A stretch of DNA of 64,000 bases from Flavobacterium poyangense. GTDB lineage: Bacteria > Bacteroidota > Bacteroidia > Flavobacteriales > Flavobacteriaceae. The stretch's first letter is position 1. Every line of letters starts with the position of its first letter. The DNA lies in NCBI RefSeq assembly GCF_011751075.1, contig NZ_JAALLN010000010.1:62001-126000 (forward strand), in the 5' to 3' direction. Position numbers and translations under genes: made by a program. Of this stretch, positions 53,218 through 62,592 are shown one piece after another. The notes beneath the pieces are model-generated. The model was not told the DNA's origin. It searched no databases and was given only the letters and a program-made list of their open reading frames with translations.

Positions 53218-54459
53218 ATGGAAAACAAAGAACTTATACCTCACTTATTTCGAACTGAATATCAAAAGATTGTTTCTGTTCTTTCTAACTTATTTGGCAT
53301 TCACCACATCGAAATTGCTGAAGATATTGTGAGTGATACTTTTTTGTCAGCTTCAGAAACCTGGGCTATTAAAGGAACTCCTGACAACCCCACTGCCTGG
53401 CTGTATACTGTTGCCAAAAACAAAACGAAGAACTACCTGAAGCGAAATACTCTTTTCGAAACCAAAGTATCTGCTGAAATAAAATACAATACCCCACTAA
53501 ACAATCCCGAAGTCGATATTGATTTATCGGATCAGAATATTGCCGATAGTCAGTTGGCTATGATTTTTACGGTTTGCAATCCCTGCAATTCGAATGAAGC
53601 GCAGATTGCGTTGGCCTTAAATTTATTATGCGGTTTTGGAATATCTGAAATCTCCGACGCTTTCCTTTCTAATAAAGAAGTTATTTACAAAAGAATCAAC
53701 CGCGCCAAGGAAAAACTTAAGGAAGAGAATATAAAAATTCAAAATCCAAACATCACGGAAATAAAGGACCGAATAAATACCGTTTTGAAAACCATTTATC
53801 TTATTTATTCTGAAGGCTACTACTCTACTTCGCAAAATACAACATTACGCGAGGATCTGTGTGCCGAAGCAATGCGTCTGACCTATTTATTAATCGGTAA
53901 TAAAAATACGAATATACCGGAAACAAATGCTTTAATGGCTTTGATGTGTTTTCATTCTTCCAGATTTGAAGCCCGAACAGCTGAAAATGGCGAAATTATC
54001 TTATACGAAAACCAAAACCAATCCCTCTGGAATCAGGAATTAATTGATCGGGGAATGTATTTTCTAAGTAAATCTTCATCCGGAAATACACTTTCAAAAT
54101 ACCACCTTGAAGCCGGAATTGCCTATTGGCATACCCTTAGAGAAGATACTGCCGAAAAATGGCAGCACATTCTCGAATTGTACAATAATCTGATCATTTT
54201 AGAATATTCTCCTATCGTAGCTTTAAACAGAACGTATGCCTTATCTAAAGTAAAAAGTAAAAAAGAAGCAATCACAGAAGCAGAAAAACTCAATTTAACT
54301 GACAATCATTTTTACTATTCTTTACTTGGAAATTTATATACTGATTTAGATACAAAAAAAGCCTTAAAGCAATTTGAAACAGCTCTAAGCCTTGCCAAAA
54401 CAAGTGCTGATAAAAATATTATTAGAAGAAATATCGAACAACTGAGTTCAAAAAACTAA
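53218..54459 (+). CDS. ECF sigma factor with C-terminal DUF6596/TPR extension (ECF42-like)
   Basis: 413 aa. Sigma region 2 ~10-80 (LFRTEYQKIVSVLSNLFGIH, AEDIVSDTFLSASETWAIKG, TAWLYTVAKNKTKNYLKRN), sigma 4 ~120-170 (EAQIALALNLLCGFGISEIS, VIYKRINRAKEKLKEENI). The remainder is the helical DUF6596/TPR-like extension (IYLIYSEGYYST, LCAEAMRLTYLLIG, NRTYALSKVKSKKEAITEAE). The extension is needed for activity in studied ECF42 members, which lack an anti-sigma gene, as here. Likely regulates the DGPF and AhpD genes upstream. Confidence 0.92.
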   Translation: MENKELIPHLFRTEYQKIVSVLSNLFGIHHIEIAEDIVSDTFLSASETWAIKGTPDNPTAWLYTVAKNKTKNYLKRNTLFETKVSAEIKYNTPLNNPEVDIDLSDQNIADSQLAMIFTVCNPCNSNEAQIALALNLLCGFGISEISDAFLSNKEVIYKRINRAKEKLKEENIKIQNPNITEIKDRINTVLKTIYLIYSEGYYSTSQNTTLREDLCAEAMRLTYLLIGNKNTNIPETNALMALMCFHSSRFEARTAENGEIILYENQNQSLWNQELIDRGMYFLSKSSSGNTLSKYHLEAGIAYWHTLREDTAEKWQHILELYNNLIILEYSPIVALNRTYALSKVKSKKEAITEAEKLNLTDNHFYYSLLGNLYTDLDTKKALKQFETALSLAKTSADKNIIRRNIEQLSSKN

Positions 54460-54483
54460 GCAAAACAAAATTTTACCAATACA

Positions 54484-54507
54484 ACACCGGGAATCATTCC
54501 CTGTTTT
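54484..54507 (+). terminator. Weak terminator after sigma gene
   Basis: ACA-CC-GGGAA, TCA, TTCCC-TGTTTT: small stem with a short T run. Confidence 0.45.
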
Positions 54508-54545
54508 CATGAAAGCTTAGTCTCTTACTTAAGGCAAAAAAACAA

Positions 54546-54573
54546 AAAACGCCTCAGAAATTGAGGCGTTTTA
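54546..54573. terminator. Terminator between convergent sigma and redoxin genes
   Basis: AAAACGCCTCA, GAAAT, TGAGGCGTTTT: perfect 11-bp stem. Confidence 0.85.
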
Positions 54574-54591
54574 AATCATGGTGTAATCCAA

Positions 54592-55200
54592 TTACACTTT
54601 AGCTTTTCTTTTTACGGTACAACCAATTTCTTTCGTTTCTGTTATAGTTGGCTTCTGGTTCTTTTGTAAAGCCGAAATAACCTCTTCGACATATTTTGTC
54701 TTTACTTCTTTATCCCCTTCCGGATCATTGTCAATCGCACCGGTATATTCTACAACAGTTCCTTTTGCACTTTTTGAAACAACAAAAAGATGTGGAGTAT
54801 GTTTGGCTCCGTACTGGTCGGTAACCACCTGCCCTTTATCGAATAAATAAGGGAAAGCATATTTTTTTTCTTTAGCCAAATCCTGCATTTTAGCAAAAGT
54901 ATCTGCTTTTGATGCTTCCGGATCATTTGGATTAATTGCAATTACGGGATATCCTTCCGGTTTGAACTTTTTGTCAAGATCAATTATTCTTTGTTCGTAT
55001 GCTTTGGCATAGGGGCATGTATTACACGTAAAGACTACAATAAAACCTTTTGCTTTTGGATAACTTTCAAAAGAAACCTCTTTGTTGTCTACATTTATAA
55101 GTTTAAAATCCGGTGCCGCTTCTCCGGCTTTTAGCGTTTTACTTTGTGCCTGAGAAAGAAAGGCCGTCAAAAACAACATAATGCTGATGTACTTTTTCAT
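54592..55200 (-). CDS. Secreted thioredoxin-fold (redoxin/AhpC-TSA) protein
   Basis: 202 aa, signal peptide (YISIMLFLTAFLSQAQ). Thioredoxin fold with VFTCNTCPYAKAYEQR (C-x2-C active site near 55-58) and HTPHLFVVSK with the conserved cis-Pro. The C-terminus ends GCTVKRKAKV, with a third cysteine. Acts in the periplasm, probably as a peroxiredoxin-like or thiol reductase. Follows the TlpA gene by 3 bp. Confidence 0.85.
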   Translation of the reverse strand: MKKYISIMLFLTAFLSQAQSKTLKAGEAAPDFKLINVDNKEVSFESYPKAKGFIVVFTCNTCPYAKAYEQRIIDLDKKFKPEGYPVIAINPNDPEASKADTFAKMQDLAKEKKYAFPYLFDKGQVVTDQYGAKHTPHLFVVSKSAKGTVVEYTGAIDNDPEGDKEVKTKYVEEVISALQKNQKPTITETKEIGCTVKRKAKV

Positions 55201-55203
55201 AAT

Positions 55204-55683
55204 TTATAGTTTTTTATATTCCGTTATTAATTGTTCATAAGTAAGTTCGCTTTCGATAAACTTTCGTTTTTCATTTCTAATCAATAGTGTTGCCGGAATA
55301 CTTCCCGACCATGAGGGCTCTATACGATCGATATATTCTTGAGGATTGCTCTCATTGAGAAGAAAGACTTCATTTTTTATCTTTTTTCTTTTGACAAATG
55401 GAACGACAGCCGAATTCAATTTCGATTTAAAATCTACACTGATTAGTAAGACCGCAAGCTTTTCTGACTTATGCTCCTGACTTAATTTTTCAAAATGAGG
55501 CAATTCTTTAATGCATGGTGCGCACCAGGTTGCCCAGAAATTAACCACATACGTACTGTCTTTTCCTTTTTTTATCCTTTCCTGAAGCTGGTCCACCGTA
55601 ATAAGCTTTACTTGCTGACCATAAAATGTTGTTGAATACAGCAATAAAAAGCCAAAAATTATAAAAACTCTGATTTTCTTCAT
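55204..55683 (-). CDS. TlpA-family thiol-disulfide oxidoreductase
   Basis: 159 aa, N-terminal signal/anchor (FIIFGFLLLYSTTFYGQ). Active site NFWATWCAPCIKELPHFEKL (WCxxC) near 50-56; cis-Pro in GSIPATLLI. Reducing thioredoxin of the periplasm, as in cytochrome c or thiol homeostasis pathways. First gene of a two-gene operon with the redoxin. Confidence 0.92.
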   Translation of the reverse strand: MKKIRVFIIFGFLLLYSTTFYGQQVKLITVDQLQERIKKGKDSTYVVNFWATWCAPCIKELPHFEKLSQEHKSEKLAVLLISVDFKSKLNSAVVPFVKRKKIKNEVFLLNESNPQEYIDRIEPSWSGSIPATLLIRNEKRKFIESELTYEQLITEYKKL

Positions 55684-55863
55684 CTGATACCTAATTAAAT
55701 TTCTTCTCTATTACGGAATTCACTCTTACAAATATAAATATTATATCCATTAATCAATCTGCTAAAAATAGGCCATTTTAAGCTCGATAGAAGCCTTACT
55801 ATAATCTTAACGTTAAAATGTTTCTCAAACAAATTTTAGACGCTTATATTACAGAATAAGCTC

Positions 55864-55871
55864 TATTTTTG
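55864..55871 (+). promoter_or_regulatory. -7 box for the AAA ATPase gene
   Basis: TATTTTTG (TAnnTTTG) ending 19 bp before the ATG at 55891. Confidence 0.5.
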
Positions 55872-55890
55872 CATCAAATAAAAACTGCAA

Positions 55891-56613
55891 ATGAATTTGT
55901 CCGAGCTTATCGTAAATGATACTGAAAAAATTGCGTTGAAGGATTTGTTTTTTAGTCCGGAGAACAAAGCCGCTTTAGCGCAGATTATCAAAGAGCATCA
56001 CTATCTTGATGAACTAAAAAAATACAATCTTAAAGTAGATCATAAAATACTGCTTTACGGTCATTCAGGCTGCGGTAAAACCACAACTGCAAAAGCAATT
56101 GCAACAGCTCTGGGGAAAAACATTGTTATCTTAAATCTGAGCACTTTGATTAATGCCCGAATTGGGGAGACATCAAAAAATGTGAAAGCCTTATTTGACA
56201 AAGCCATTCGCGAAAAAGCAGTTTTGTTTTTGGACGAATTTGACCAAATCGGAAAAAGCCGGGATAGCGAAGACAAAGATGTTGGAGAAATGAGACGTCT
56301 CGTCAACACTATCATTCAATTGCTTGATTACTTTCCTGCTGACAGTTTACTTATTTGCGCCACCAACTATTACCACAGCATTGATACTGCTTTACTGAGA
56401 AGATTTCAGTTGCAATTGAAATTTGAAATGCCGCATCAAAACGAACTCGATATTTATTACGATACGATATTGGAGACTTTTCCAGCTCATTTTCGGGATA
56501 TTCCACGAAAATATCAGGTTTCTTACGCCGAGGCCAAAGATTATATTCATACTATAATGAAAAAGCAAATTATTGCAGAATTAGAACTTTCTCATAAAAA
56601 AGACAAGGTTTAG
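55891..56613 (+). CDS. AAA-family ATPase, single domain
   Basis: 240 aa. Walker A GHSGCGKTTTAKA at about 58-67, Walker B AVLFLDEFDQIG, sensor-1 ICATNYYHSI, arginine finger region LLRRFQLQL. This is the FtsH/Rubisco-activase-like 'ATP-binding protein' type with a short N-terminal helix region and no protease domain. Often paired with subtilisin-like peptidases; none is next to it here. Substrate unknown. The terminator hairpin overlaps its 3' end. Confidence 0.88.
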   Translation: MNLSELIVNDTEKIALKDLFFSPENKAALAQIIKEHHYLDELKKYNLKVDHKILLYGHSGCGKTTTAKAIATALGKNIVILNLSTLINARIGETSKNVKALFDKAIREKAVLFLDEFDQIGKSRDSEDKDVGEMRRLVNTIIQLLDYFPADSLLICATNYYHSIDTALLRRFQLQLKFEMPHQNELDIYYDTILETFPAHFRDIPRKYQVSYAEAKDYIHTIMKKQIIAELELSHKKDKV

Positions 56614-56641
56614 CACAATTAAGCTTAACCCTGTCTTTTGG
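56597..56641 (+). terminator. Terminator overlapping the AAA ATPase stop codon
   Basis: AAAAGACAAGGTTTAGC pairs with GCTTAACCCTGTCTTTT with one bulge; it includes the stop codon. Confidence 0.65.
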
Positions 56642-56698
56642 CGTCATGTTTTTTAACTTTAGAATTATTCCCTACTCACTTTTAATTTATGGGATACT

Positions 56699-56938
56699 TC
56701 ATTCCTTTCGAATCAGATAAATTAGGATCTCTTCTTCCAATTCTTTGGATAAATTTTCAAATTCCAGTTTATTACGAAAATCTTTCTCGAATTTTTTTCT
56801 GTACTTTTCCGCTTTTATTCGGCTCTTGGAATACTCATCACAGATTGTTTTAAATTTGTTATCTACCAAATACAAAATCTTAAGCGATTCAATGTATTCG
56901 GCAAACTTCGTGTTGTATAATTCACTGGGAAGAGACAT
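56699..56938 (-). CDS. Small helical protein of unknown function
   Basis: 79 aa, Lys/Glu-rich, predicted almost wholly helical (FAEYIESLKILYLVDNKFKT, KAEKYRKKFEKDF, NLSKELEEEILIYLIRKE). No signal peptide or motif. Isolated, with no evident promoter. Coding potential is moderate: composition is protein-like and the frame is free of stops. Confidence 0.5.
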   Translation of the reverse strand: MSLPSELYNTKFAEYIESLKILYLVDNKFKTICDEYSKSRIKAEKYRKKFEKDFRNKLEFENLSKELEEEILIYLIRKE

Positions 56939-57367
56939 ATTTCTAATTTTAATAAATTAAACTAAATCAAAAAGTTTAAGAATAAGCAACTCCCGACTGA
57001 AATCCTTTTCTACTAATTTCCTGTTGCTTTTGCTACGATTATTACAGTCTGTGTATTTTATTCAAAAAGCAACTTCCTTTTTAAAATACCATTCCACAAC
57101 CTTATCATTTTGATCACTACTAAATTAACAAGAAGTATTAAACAATAACTTACAAAGAGGTTTCATTCTATAAAATGAAACATGAACAATGCGCATAATG
57201 CGATTTTGAAACACATAAAAATTAAAAAAACATTTGCATTGAAATTATTTGAATGTTTATTGCAAAAATGTTTCTATCTTGATGTAACAAAATCTCATTG
57301 TATTGACTCACTAACAAACTGACCGATAAACTATAAAAAACCGAACCTAAAGTAAATCTCAAAATCA
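56939..57367. other. AT-rich gap before the AraC gene
   Basis: 430 bp. No ORF or RNA gene; a small repeat CATTTTATAGAATG-like around 57165-57180 (ATTCTATAAAATGAAAC) is only weakly symmetric. Presumably holds divergent promoters. Confidence 0.35.
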
Positions 57368-58246
57368 ATGACAACAGATATCATCGAATTAAATGACTTT
57401 ATTGTTTTAATCGAACAATCAAATGCAACAAAAACATTCGTTCAGAAATGCGAGATAGATGGTGATGCAGTGGGATTCGCCTTTTACGGTTCAGGTAACG
57501 TCGAACTGGAAATAAAACACAATAAACAAACCAAATACTTAACCAACACCACCGGTTTGGCAATTTGCTTTTTTGGAAATCAGAAAGTAGAATTCGCTCA
57601 TAAAATTGAACCGGATAAACCTTTGCAGTCTATCAGCATCTTTACCAAATTAAAAAACCTGCCTAACTTACCGCAAGCCGAAAAAGAAGTTTTTGAAAAG
57701 TATCTGCCCGATTTACTTAACCCCCGCGAGCATTTTGTAAAAGGCCCGTCTTTTTATATGACTTTGGATATGCAACTGGCTGTCCAGAAAATTTTCAATA
57801 CCAATTATACCGATAATACCCGATTATTATTTTTAAAAAGTCAGGTCAATGAACTCCTGGCACATTTTTTCGGATTACTCGCTACGGATCAAAAGCAGGC
57901 TTTTTCTGAAAAAGACAAAGACAAAATTTTTCAGGCTAAAGAAATTGTCACACACAACTACTCACAACCACCTTCTATAACCCAACTATCTAAAATGGTT
58001 GGACTTAACAGCAATAAATTAAAAAAGAACTTTAAGGAGCTGTTTGGTGTTCCGGTGTTCAAATATGTTCAGGAAGAACGATTAAACAAAGCTTATGAGC
58101 TTTTGCAAAATAAAGAAAAAACGGTTCAGGAAGCTGCCTGGGAAGTTGGTTACGAAAGCATTAGTTCTTTCTCAAATGCCTTTTATAAAAAATTTGCAAC
58201 CCGTCCGAATGAGGTAAAACAAAAGTACTTTTCAAACAAATTATAA
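57368..58246 (+). CDS. AraC-family transcriptional regulator, PchR-like
   Basis: 292 aa. N-terminal ~170-residue sensor with beta-rich pattern (ALKIEPDKPL-like region, GFAFYGSGNVELEIKHN), C-terminal HTH_18 domain ~195-285 (ITQLSKMVGLNSNKLKKNFK, ELFGVPVFKYVQEERLNKAY, AAWEVGYESISSFSNAFYKK, RPNEVKQKYF). The C-terminal half resembles PchR-type AraC proteins. Adjacent to the NAD(P)-binding oxidoreductase (72 bp) on the same strand, which it likely controls. Confidence 0.92.
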   Translation: MTTDIIELNDFIVLIEQSNATKTFVQKCEIDGDAVGFAFYGSGNVELEIKHNKQTKYLTNTTGLAICFFGNQKVEFAHKIEPDKPLQSISIFTKLKNLPNLPQAEKEVFEKYLPDLLNPREHFVKGPSFYMTLDMQLAVQKIFNTNYTDNTRLLFLKSQVNELLAHFFGLLATDQKQAFSEKDKDKIFQAKEIVTHNYSQPPSITQLSKMVGLNSNKLKKNFKELFGVPVFKYVQEERLNKAYELLQNKEKTVQEAAWEVGYESISSFSNAFYKKFATRPNEVKQKYFSNKL

Positions 58247-58317
58247 TTCTTTTGCAACAAATGATTTAATCCTAAACCGGGCACCTTTGTATCAGTAATC
58301 ACTTAAAAATTATTGAT

Positions 58318-59154
58318 ATGAGCAAAAAGAAAATTTTAGTACTTGGTGCTAACGGAAAAACAGGAAAAAGAGTTGTGAAGCGTTTACAGCAGATAAGCGA
58401 TATAGAAATCGGCATAGGTTCCCGCACCGCCGAACACCCCTTTGACTGGGAGAATCCCGAAACTTGGTCTGCCGTTATTAAAGGCACGCATACTGTTTAC
58501 ATCACTTTTCAACCCGATTTGGCTGTTCCAACCGCAGCAGCAATCATTTCACAATTTACAAGTCTTGCGAACGAGCTTGGAGTTCAGAAAATGGTTCTAT
58601 TATCCGGAAGAGGTGAAAAAGAAGCACAGGTTTGTGAAGAAATAGTAAAATCCACTGCCAAATACTGGACTATTGTAAGAGCAAGCTGGTTCAATCAGAA
58701 TTTTAGTGAAAGCTTCTTTTTAGAGCCTATTTTAGCCGGTTTTGTAGCATTACCCAGAGCAGAGGCCCTGGAACCTTTTACAGACGCTGACGATATCGCT
58801 GACGTGGTTACAGCCTGTCTTCTAAATGACAAACACAACGGTCAAACCTATGAACTTACCGGACCGAGATTACTAACCTTCCCCGAAGCAGTTAAAGAAA
58901 TCGCCAAGGCAGCAAACAGAGAAATACAATTTCAGCCTTTAACACTCGAAGAATACAAACAAATGTTGCAGGAATATCAAGTTCCGGAAGATCACATCTG
59001 GCTGATTAATTATCTTTTTGAACAAGTATTGGACGGCAGAAACTCCAGCATTACAAACGACATAGAAAAAGTGCTTCACCGTAAAGCCACTGATTTTAGC
59101 ACTTACGCGGAAGAGATTGCAAAAAGCGGAATTTGGAATGCAGTACAAGTCTAA
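58318..59154 (+). CDS. NAD(P)-binding, NmrA-like oxidoreductase
   Basis: 278 aa. Rossmann motif LVLGANGKTGKRVVKRL (GxxGxxG) at residues 7-20, then NmrA-type features VRASWFNQNFSESFFLEPIL and TFPEAVKEIAKAANREIQFQ. Atypical SDR without the YxxxK pair, so it may be a sensor or reductase such as a quinone reductase QorB-like protein. A CACCTTTG box lies 29 bp upstream. Likely co-regulated with the AraC gene. Confidence 0.88.
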   Translation: MSKKKILVLGANGKTGKRVVKRLQQISDIEIGIGSRTAEHPFDWENPETWSAVIKGTHTVYITFQPDLAVPTAAAIISQFTSLANELGVQKMVLLSGRGEKEAQVCEEIVKSTAKYWTIVRASWFNQNFSESFFLEPILAGFVALPRAEALEPFTDADDIADVVTACLLNDKHNGQTYELTGPRLLTFPEAVKEIAKAANREIQFQPLTLEEYKQMLQEYQVPEDHIWLINYLFEQVLDGRNSSITNDIEKVLHRKATDFSTYAEEIAKSGIWNAVQV

Positions 59155-59164
59155 AAACACAATC

Positions 59165-59560
59165 ATGAATTATTATAAAATTCTGGTTCCCGGTATTTTT
59201 GTATGGATTTGTGTGAGTCTTTCTTTTGCTCTTTTAGAATTAATTCCCATATTAAAAAATCACTTTAATATACAAGCTTTAATAGTCATGATACTGATTG
59301 TTTTATATGCTTTTACAGGATCTTTTTTTTACTATAAAAACGGTTCTAAAACGAATGGTTTACTTCTTGGTTTGACTATGTCGTTTACAGCTTTGTTGCT
59401 AGATGTTTTAATAACCGTTCCTTTTGTCGAAATTCCAAACGGAAGAACCTACGAAAGTTTTTTTTCAAGTCCGTTTCTTTGGCTATTGGTCTTCTTAAAT
59501 TCGGCTACTGTTTATTGTTATTGGAAGGTAAAAATTCAACCGAAAAAACACTTTTTTTAA
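59165..59560 (+). CDS. DUF5367-like membrane protein
   Basis: 131 aa from ATG 59165, chosen because it opens directly into the first membrane helix (YYKILVPGIFVWICVSLSFA); an upstream start would overlap the oxidoreductase. Four membrane helices in all (ALIVMILIVLYAFTGSFFYY, LLLGLTMSFTALLLDVLITV, LWLLVFLNSATVYCYW). The first-helix/loop pattern fits DUF5367. Function unknown. Starts 10 bp after the oxidoreductase stop. Confidence 0.7.
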   Translation: MNYYKILVPGIFVWICVSLSFALLELIPILKNHFNIQALIVMILIVLYAFTGSFFYYKNGSKTNGLLLGLTMSFTALLLDVLITVPFVEIPNGRTYESFFSSPFLWLLVFLNSATVYCYWKVKIQPKKHFF

Positions 59561-59584
59561 CAACAATTTTAATGACAAAATGGC

Positions 59585-59617
59585 AAAAACTCCAGTTTTA
59601 TTGAATTGGAGTTTTTT
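59585..59617 (+). terminator. Terminator after the AraC/oxidoreductase unit
   Basis: AAAAACTCCAGTT, TTATTG, AATTGGAGTTTTT: stem with T run. Confidence 0.8.
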
Positions 59618-59876
59618 GCATAAATTAATAAATAATATATTTAAATAACAAGCAATAAATAACTGATTAACAATACACTTAAATCAATTCCTACAAAATT
59701 AAATTTCGCAAAAAAAACAGCATTTTTCTTCTAAAAAACCAACTGTTTGTTTCAAAACAATTAAGGCGTTAAACTTTTAGTTGCCTGAGCAAAAATTTCT
59801 TCCAAATCTTACCCAATTTCAACCAATGTTTCTCAAAAAAAATTAAATTTGAGCCCTTAATTCATTCCTTAATTTT
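59618..59876. promoter_or_regulatory. Gap with -7 box for the MscS channel gene
   Basis: TAAATTTG at 59844-59851 matches TAnnTTTG, 26 bp before the ATG at 59877. Otherwise AT-rich with no gene. Confidence 0.45.
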
Positions 59877-62225
59877 ATGATTCAAAAAAGAAACTTCACC
59901 CGTTTTCTAAGTCTATTGACGGTACTGTTTTTTGCAACACTCACCTACTCGCAAACTACTGCTAAAAAAACAGAAAGCCGCTCTAAATTATTTGAAGAAA
60001 CTGCAACCGACAGTGATTATCTAATGGCTATTGAAAAAGCCAGTGCGGTTATGGAAACGGCATACAACGATGCTGATTTTGACGCAGCCAGCCATCATCT
60101 TTTTGGAGATATCAAAGGAACCCAAAGCAAACTGGATTTAATCTTAGAAAGCCTTAAAGACGCAAATCCAAATGTTCGCAACCAACAAATGTATCGTGTT
60201 GTTTTAATAGAAATCCAACAACAATTGGACGAACAAAATAATGCCATCAACTTACGCAATAAAAATCTTGAAAAAATTAAAGAACGCTTTATCGAATTAC
60301 GCAAAGACAAAGCATTAACAAGCCTTTTAAAAGACACAATCCGTCGCAAGAATTTTAAAAATGAATTTGCCAATCTTAGAAAAAAGTATAAGAATACAGA
60401 CAGCCTAATGACTAAAAATCAAGGCATTTTAAATACTTACAAAAGGCTAACGGTACAAAGAAAAATTGCCGTTTCTAACGCACTGATTGCTGTAGAAAAC
60501 AAACTTGAAAAAACAGGAATCAGCATACTCAAAAAAGAATATCCATTTTTATGGAACGCAACTGACTCTGTACCCAGAAAGAAAGTAGCACAGACCATCA
60601 AATCAAAAATAATCGTAGAAGAACATGTCGCAATCTACTATCTGAGCTATTGTGCCGGCGGGTTACTTACCCTAACTTTTTTCATTGGACTACTGGGTTG
60701 GCATATCTCTCGTAATTTAAAATACTTAAAAAGTAATGGTCACGCAGAAAACCTGACTTTGTTTAATTTCAAATACCTCAACAGAGGTGTTGTAATTCCT
60801 GTAGCCGTAATCGGTCTTAACATTGCCGTAGTGAGCAATCTGTATGCCCCGGCTTTGTTTATAGAAATACTACAGCTTATTTTACTCGGAATTCTTACTA
60901 TACTCTTTAAAAACAAGTGGTCAACAAACGCGATGAGAAACTGGACATTTCTTTTAGGCCTGTTCTTCGCCCTTTGTTTCTTGGATTTATTTATCAGCGT
61001 TGGCTTATTGCAACGTTGTTGCTTTATTATAATTAACTTGTGTGGAATCCGTTATGGACTTGTTCAGATCAAAAGTGTAAAAGACGAATTGTATATCAAA
61101 GGGTTCTTTAAATGGGCCAGTATTCTTTTTATCGGATTTAATGGCTTATCTATTCTCTATACTGTTTTCGGACGTGTTTCGCTTTCTAATATGTTAAGTT
61201 TGACCGCTTTTATCTCGCTTACTCAAATTATTGCCCTGAGTGTACTTCTGAAAATAATCTTGGAAATTATTATTCTGCAAATCTACACCACAAGGGTCAA
61301 ACGCGGAATTGAAAAGATTTTCGACCACGAAAGTTTATCAGACACCTTAAAAAAACCATTTATTCTAATTATCAGTTATATGTGGCTGCTTGTTATTGCC
61401 TCTAATCTGAACATCTGGGAATCACTTCGGACTTCTTTCGGATCTCTGCTTAGCCATCCTAATACAATCGGCAGCATTACTTTTACATTAGGAAACATTT
61501 TATTATTTTTTATTATCATCTGGATAGCACATCTATTGCAGAAATATGTCGCTTACTTTTTTGGAGAAATTGATGATGAAAACGAAGAAAACATCAACAA
61601 AAGACAACATTCCAGATTACTTATTACACGTCTTGTTGTTTTAATTGTCGGATATCTACTGGCAGTTGCTGCTTCCGGAATGCCTTTAGACAAACTAAGC
61701 ATACTCTTAGGTGCTTTAGGTGTAGGTGTCGGACTTGGATTGCAAAACATCGTCAGTAACTTTGTTTCTGGTATTATTCTAATTTTCGATAAGCCCATAC
61801 AGATTGGAGATGTAGTTGATATTAGCTCTGAGTCAGGCCGTGTAAAATCTATGGGATTACGTACCACTAAAATCAATGCCGCAAATGGTGCCGAAATCAT
61901 TATCCCAAATGGAAATCTATTATCCCAAAACATCACCAATTGGACGTACACGGACAATTTTAAGTTAGTTGAGGTTTGTATCGAGATTACAGGAGATAGT
62001 TCACCAGAAGCTCTTAATATCATCATAAATGAATCTTTGAAAGACATTCCATCAGTAAACGAAACAAAACCTTCACAAATTTATTACACCTCCATTTCTG
62101 AAGGAAAATTTAAAATCCTGATTAAATTCTGGTGCAGCATTTACAAAACGGAAGAAACCGTTAGCAATGCCCGTCAGATATTGTTTAATAACTTTAAAGC
62201 AAAAGGCCTGACATTTTCAGCCTAA
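59877..62225 (+). CDS. MscS-family mechanosensitive ion channel, large type with signal peptide
   Basis: 782 aa. Signal peptide (FLSLLTVLFFATLTYSQ), periplasmic helical domain ~30-250 with long coiled stretches (LVEIQQQLDEQNNAINLRNK-like), about ten membrane helices ~255-640, then the MscS pore helix LGVGVGLGLQNIVSNFVSGI, beta domain FDKPIQIGDVVDISSESGRV, TKINAANGAEIIIPNGNLLS, and a C-terminal alpha/beta part. Large MscK/YbdG/YbiO-type channel. Terminator follows at 62250. Confidence 0.93.
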   Translation: MIQKRNFTRFLSLLTVLFFATLTYSQTTAKKTESRSKLFEETATDSDYLMAIEKASAVMETAYNDADFDAASHHLFGDIKGTQSKLDLILESLKDANPNVRNQQMYRVVLIEIQQQLDEQNNAINLRNKNLEKIKERFIELRKDKALTSLLKDTIRRKNFKNEFANLRKKYKNTDSLMTKNQGILNTYKRLTVQRKIAVSNALIAVENKLEKTGISILKKEYPFLWNATDSVPRKKVAQTIKSKIIVEEHVAIYYLSYCAGGLLTLTFFIGLLGWHISRNLKYLKSNGHAENLTLFNFKYLNRGVVIPVAVIGLNIAVVSNLYAPALFIEILQLILLGILTILFKNKWSTNAMRNWTFLLGLFFALCFLDLFISVGLLQRCCFIIINLCGIRYGLVQIKSVKDELYIKGFFKWASILFIGFNGLSILYTVFGRVSLSNMLSLTAFISLTQIIALSVLLKIILEIIILQIYTTRVKRGIEKIFDHESLSDTLKKPFILIISYMWLLVIASNLNIWESLRTSFGSLLSHPNTIGSITFTLGNILLFFIIIWIAHLLQKYVAYFFGEIDDENEENINKRQHSRLLITRLVVLIVGYLLAVAASGMPLDKLSILLGALGVGVGLGLQNIVSNFVSGIILIFDKPIQIGDVVDISSESGRVKSMGLRTTKINAANGAEIIIPNGNLLSQNITNWTYTDNFKLVEVCIEITGDSSPEALNIIINESLKDIPSVNETKPSQIYYTSISEGKFKILIKFWCSIYKTEETVSNARQILFNNFKAKGLTFSA

Positions 62226-62249
62226 AAAAACAGTTTTACTTAAAAAACC

Positions 62250-62279
62250 AAAAGCCGTCAAAAAAATTGACGGCTTTTA
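62250..62279 (+). terminator. Terminator after the MscS gene
   Basis: AAAAGCCGTCAA, AAAAA, TTGACGGCTTTT: perfect 12-bp stem. Confidence 0.9.
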
Positions 62280-62430
62280 TTTTATAAAACACTAACTTTA
62301 AACATTTACGATTACAAACCTGCACACTAAATTAAAGCAACGATAGCACAGATTTGCAACCCGCAAAGTTTTATTTTATGAAATACTGCTTTAAACTTTT
62401 ACGATTATAAACCCACACACTAAATTAACG
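62280..62430. repeat. Tandem ~92-bp repeat pair with REP 1
   Basis: The segments from 62281 and from about 62373 both read ATTACGATTA...CACACTAAATTAA and lead into a REP core. The first copy carries a shortened REP (62338-62368) that lacks the TCTGTGC part. Confidence 0.65.
62338..62368 (+). repeat. REP copy L1, truncated
   Basis: CAACGATAGCACAG, ATTTGCAA then CCCGCAAAG; 6-7 bases of the right arm are missing. Confidence 0.65.
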
Positions 62431-62467
62431 CAACGATAGCGCAGATTTGCAATCTGTGCCCGCAAAG
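62431..62467 (+). repeat. REP copy L2, full
   Basis: CAACGATAGCGCAG, ATTTGCAATCTG, TGCCCGCAAAG. The core CAGATTTGCAATCTG is a near-perfect palindrome. Confidence 0.85.
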
Positions 62468-62516
62468 ATAATCAACATAGAATCTTACTGTATTTCAAAC
62501 TGAACATTAAAATAGA

Positions 62517-62553
62517 CAACAATAGCGCAGATTTACAATCTGTGCCCGCAAAG
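62517..62553 (+). repeat. REP copy L3
   Basis: CAACAATAGCGCAG, ATTTACAATCTG, TGCCCGCAAAG. Linked with L2 by an ~86-bp tandem unit (CATAGAATCTTA...TTCAAACTGAACATTAAAAT at 62476 and 62562). Confidence 0.8.
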
Positions 62554-62592
62554 ATAATCCACATAGAATCTTAATGTACTTCAAACTGAACA